Assembly (NCBI GenBank): GCA_038240335.1
Contig: JBBSDV010000163.1
Span: 1-6,725, forward strand
DNA length: 6,725 nucleotides
Direction: 5' to 3'
Source: JBBSDV01 sp038240335
Lineage (GTDB): Bacteria; Chloroflexota; Dehalococcoidia; DSTF01; JACRBR01
Positions 5,571-6,725 of the stretch are shown here, piece after piece; the first letter of the stretch is position 1, and each line of letters opens with the position of its first letter. The notes below the pieces were generated by a model. That model was given only the letters and a program-made list of their open reading frames with translations. It was not told the origin of the DNA and searched no databases. Made by a program: the position numbers and the translations under genes.

Positions 5571-6365
5571 ATGGCTACTCACGACGCGACCGCATCGCCC
5601 TTCCGGTTCCTTCAACTGCTGGCTGATGAGCAGCGTTGGCGGTTGCTTCAAGAGTTGGCGCGAAGCGACCGCAAGGTTAGCGAACTAACGGAGCTCGTCG
5701 GGAAGCCACAAAACCTCGTGTCCTACCATCTCGCCAGTCTCCGCGATGCAGGGCTCGTCTCCGCCAGGCGCAGCTCGGCGGACCGGCGTGACACCTATTA
5801 CCGCATGGACATGCGTCGTTGCATCGACTCGCTGTGTGGGGTCGGCCCGGCTCTCCACCCGGGCCTGCGCCTCGACGCGGTGGATCCGCGGACCCTGGAT
5901 GGACATCCAGGGAGGCGGCGGCCGAGCGTGCTCTTCCTCTGCACGGGAAATAGCGCCCGCTCTCAAATGGCCGAAGCGCTGCTTGAGCACCAGTCTCGCG
6001 GGACGATTCGCGCTCGGAGCGCGGGTAGCCATCCGAAGCCGCTGCATCCAAATGCGGTACGCGTGATGGCCGAGTGCGGGATCGACATCTCGACGCACAA
6101 AAGCAAGCACATCGATCGGTTTCGGGAGACGCGATTTGACCGCGTCGTCACGCTCTGCGACAAGGTTCGGGAGATCTGCCCGCAGTTCCCCGGGCCGGCG
6201 GGCACCGCTCACTGGAGCATGCCCGACCCGGCTTCCGAGGGGGCAGCCAACGAAACGAGCTACCCAGCGTTCAAGCGCACGGCAGAGGAGATCGAATCGC
6301 GTATTCCGTACTTGATCGGCGAGTTGAGCTCAGCAAAGAAAGGAACGCCCAATGGATCGCAATGA
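5571..6365 (+). CDS. arsRC: ArsR repressor fused to thioredoxin-type arsenate reductase
   Basis: The 264-residue protein has two domains. Residues about 9-82 are an ArsR/SmtB winged helix: recognition-helix region KPQNLVSYHLASLRDAGLV (45-63) and wing RRSSADRRDTYYRMD. Residues 118-258 are a low-molecular-weight phosphatase-fold arsenate reductase. It has the P-loop LFLCTGNSARSQMAE (nucleophile C124, R130), a second and third Cys six residues apart (C196, C203 in VVTLCDKVREIC) and the general-acid Asp in MPDP (D219). This Cys triad is that of thioredoxin-coupled ArsC (B. subtilis/S. aureus type), which reduces arsenate to arsenite. A ~35-residue Arg/Gly/Pro linker joins the domains. ArsR-ArsC fusions are known, for example in Leptospirillum. 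The As(III)-binding CxC of classical ArsR is absent; C84 and C89 at the end of the ArsR domain could replace it. GTG 5562 is an alternative start giving three extra residues. The VOC gene downstream overlaps it. Confidence 0.92.
   Translation: MATHDATASPFRFLQLLADEQRWRLLQELARSDRKVSELTELVGKPQNLVSYHLASLRDAGLVSARRSSADRRDTYYRMDMRRCIDSLCGVGPALHPGLRLDAVDPRTLDGHPGRRRPSVLFLCTGNSARSQMAEALLEHQSRGTIRARSAGSHPKPLHPNAVRVMAECGIDISTHKSKHIDRFRETRFDRVVTLCDKVREICPQFPGPAGTAHWSMPDPASEGAANETSYPAFKRTAEEIESRIPYLIGELSSAKKGTPNGSQ
5893..5930 (+). promoter_or_regulatory. Possible internal translation start for stand-alone ArsC, with hairpin
   Basis: Inside the interdomain linker, CCCTGGATG (5893-5901) and CATCCAGGG (5904-5912) form a perfect inverted repeat with a 2-base spacer. 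AGGGAGG (5909-5915), a strong Shine-Dalgarno, follows and overlaps its 3' arm. GTG at 5928-5930, 12 bases further, is in frame and corresponds to V120, right where free-standing ArsC proteins begin (VLFLCTGNSAR). This may be a remnant of a former arsR/arsC intergenic region or a working internal start; the spacing is on the long side. Confidence 0.4.
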
Positions 6366-6725
6366 CACGGTGAGCGTCCGCTACATGGTCGACGACGTGG
6401 CTGGCGCCGTCGAGTTCTACACGCGCCACTTCGGCTTCGTCGTAAACACGAACTCGCCACCGGCATTCGCCGACGTCGTGCGTGGCAACCTCCGTCTCCT
6501 TTTGAGCGGGCCAGCGAGCTCTGCGGGACGTGCTATGCCGGACGGTGCTCGTCCACAGCCGGGTGGGTGGAACCGCATCCACCTCATCACCGACGAACTT
6601 GATGACGAGGTCGCTCGACTGAAGGCAGAAGGCGTGCGCTTCCGCAACGAGGTCGTGACGGGGCCCGGTGGTCGACAGGTCCTCGTCCAAGATCCTGCGG
6701 GCAATCTCATCGAACTCTTTCAGCC
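6352..6725 (+). CDS. VOC superfamily (glyoxalase/bleomycin-resistance fold) protein, 3' end cut by window
   Basis: The frame starts at ATG 6352 and is open to the window end (124 full codons), so the stop is not seen. The N-terminal half shows VRYMVDDVAGAVEFYTRHFGF, typical of the first beta-alpha-beta-beta-beta module. The second half has the pattern GGWNRIHLITDELDDEVARL, an AEGVRF strand, and the closing VLVQDPAGNLIELFQ, whose Glu is usually a metal ligand in this fold. AAGGA at 6340-6344, 7 bases upstream, supports the start, and the gene overlaps arsRC by 14 bases, implying coupling. VOC proteins occur in ars operons, the best known being ArsI, the C-As lyase. ArsI uses a vicinal Cys pair, and no Cys is present in this protein as far as it is visible, so ArsI is unlikely. 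The substrate is unknown. Confidence 0.88.
   Translation, partial: MDRNDTVSVRYMVDDVAGAVEFYTRHFGFVVNTNSPPAFADVVRGNLRLLLSGPASSAGRAMPDGARPQPGGWNRIHLITDELDDEVARLKAEGVRFRNEVVTGPGGRQVLVQDPAGNLIELFQ

Noticed and set aside
1..6725. CRISPR array, tRNA or rRNA genes, insertion sequences
   Set aside because: No regularly spaced repeats, no clear tRNA or rRNA sequence, and no transposase or terminal inverted repeats were seen on either strand.

Overview
The window is GC-rich bacterial DNA with densely packed genes, all on the + strand. The protein sequences (class I ketol-acid reductoisomerase, long-form 2-isopropylmalate synthase, an ilvB-ilvN-ilvC order followed by leuA) fit a free-living soil or environmental bacterium. 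Acidobacteriota is my best guess, from general resemblance only; no marker gene proves it.

Left part (1-3502), branched-chain amino acid operon. The 3' end of ilvB overlaps ilvN by 4 bases; together they encode acetolactate synthase. The next gene in the pathway, ilvC, starts only at 2069. The 1.1 kb between ilvN and ilvC holds an A/T-richer gene for a protein with a PD-(D/E)XK nuclease-like core and a C-terminal domain present in two copies. The second copy lies in the +1 frame, so the gene is frameshifted by either a mutation or a sequence error. After ilvC comes a small predicted lipoprotein gene of unknown function.

Middle part (3503-5306), leuA with its own leader. The 205-base gap before leuA contains a short leucine-containing ORF whose stop codon sits in the loop of a strong GC-rich hairpin, then a perfect 18-base palindrome, then a good ribosome binding site. 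This looks like a leucine-responsive attenuator but is unproven. leuA is complete and ends at a textbook intrinsic terminator (5271-5306).

Right part (5307-6725), arsenic-resistance module. A 260-base gap with no convincing gene carries, near its right end, a sigma70-like promoter overlapped by an AATTGG-N10-CCAATT inverted repeat, a probable ArsR operator. It drives a single gene fusing an ArsR repressor to a thioredoxin-type arsenate reductase. The ArsC part has its own internal Shine-Dalgarno-like sequence and GTG, so it may also be made alone. A VOC (glyoxalase-fold) gene overlaps the fusion gene by 14 bases and runs off the window.

IlvBN, IlvC and LeuA make the valine/isoleucine and leucine precursors as a metabolic set. 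The nuclease-like gene and the ars module are accessory additions. The items most worth a second look are the frameshifted nuclease-repeat gene inside ilv, the leuA leader, and the ArsR-ArsC fusion with relocated cysteines and a possible internal start.
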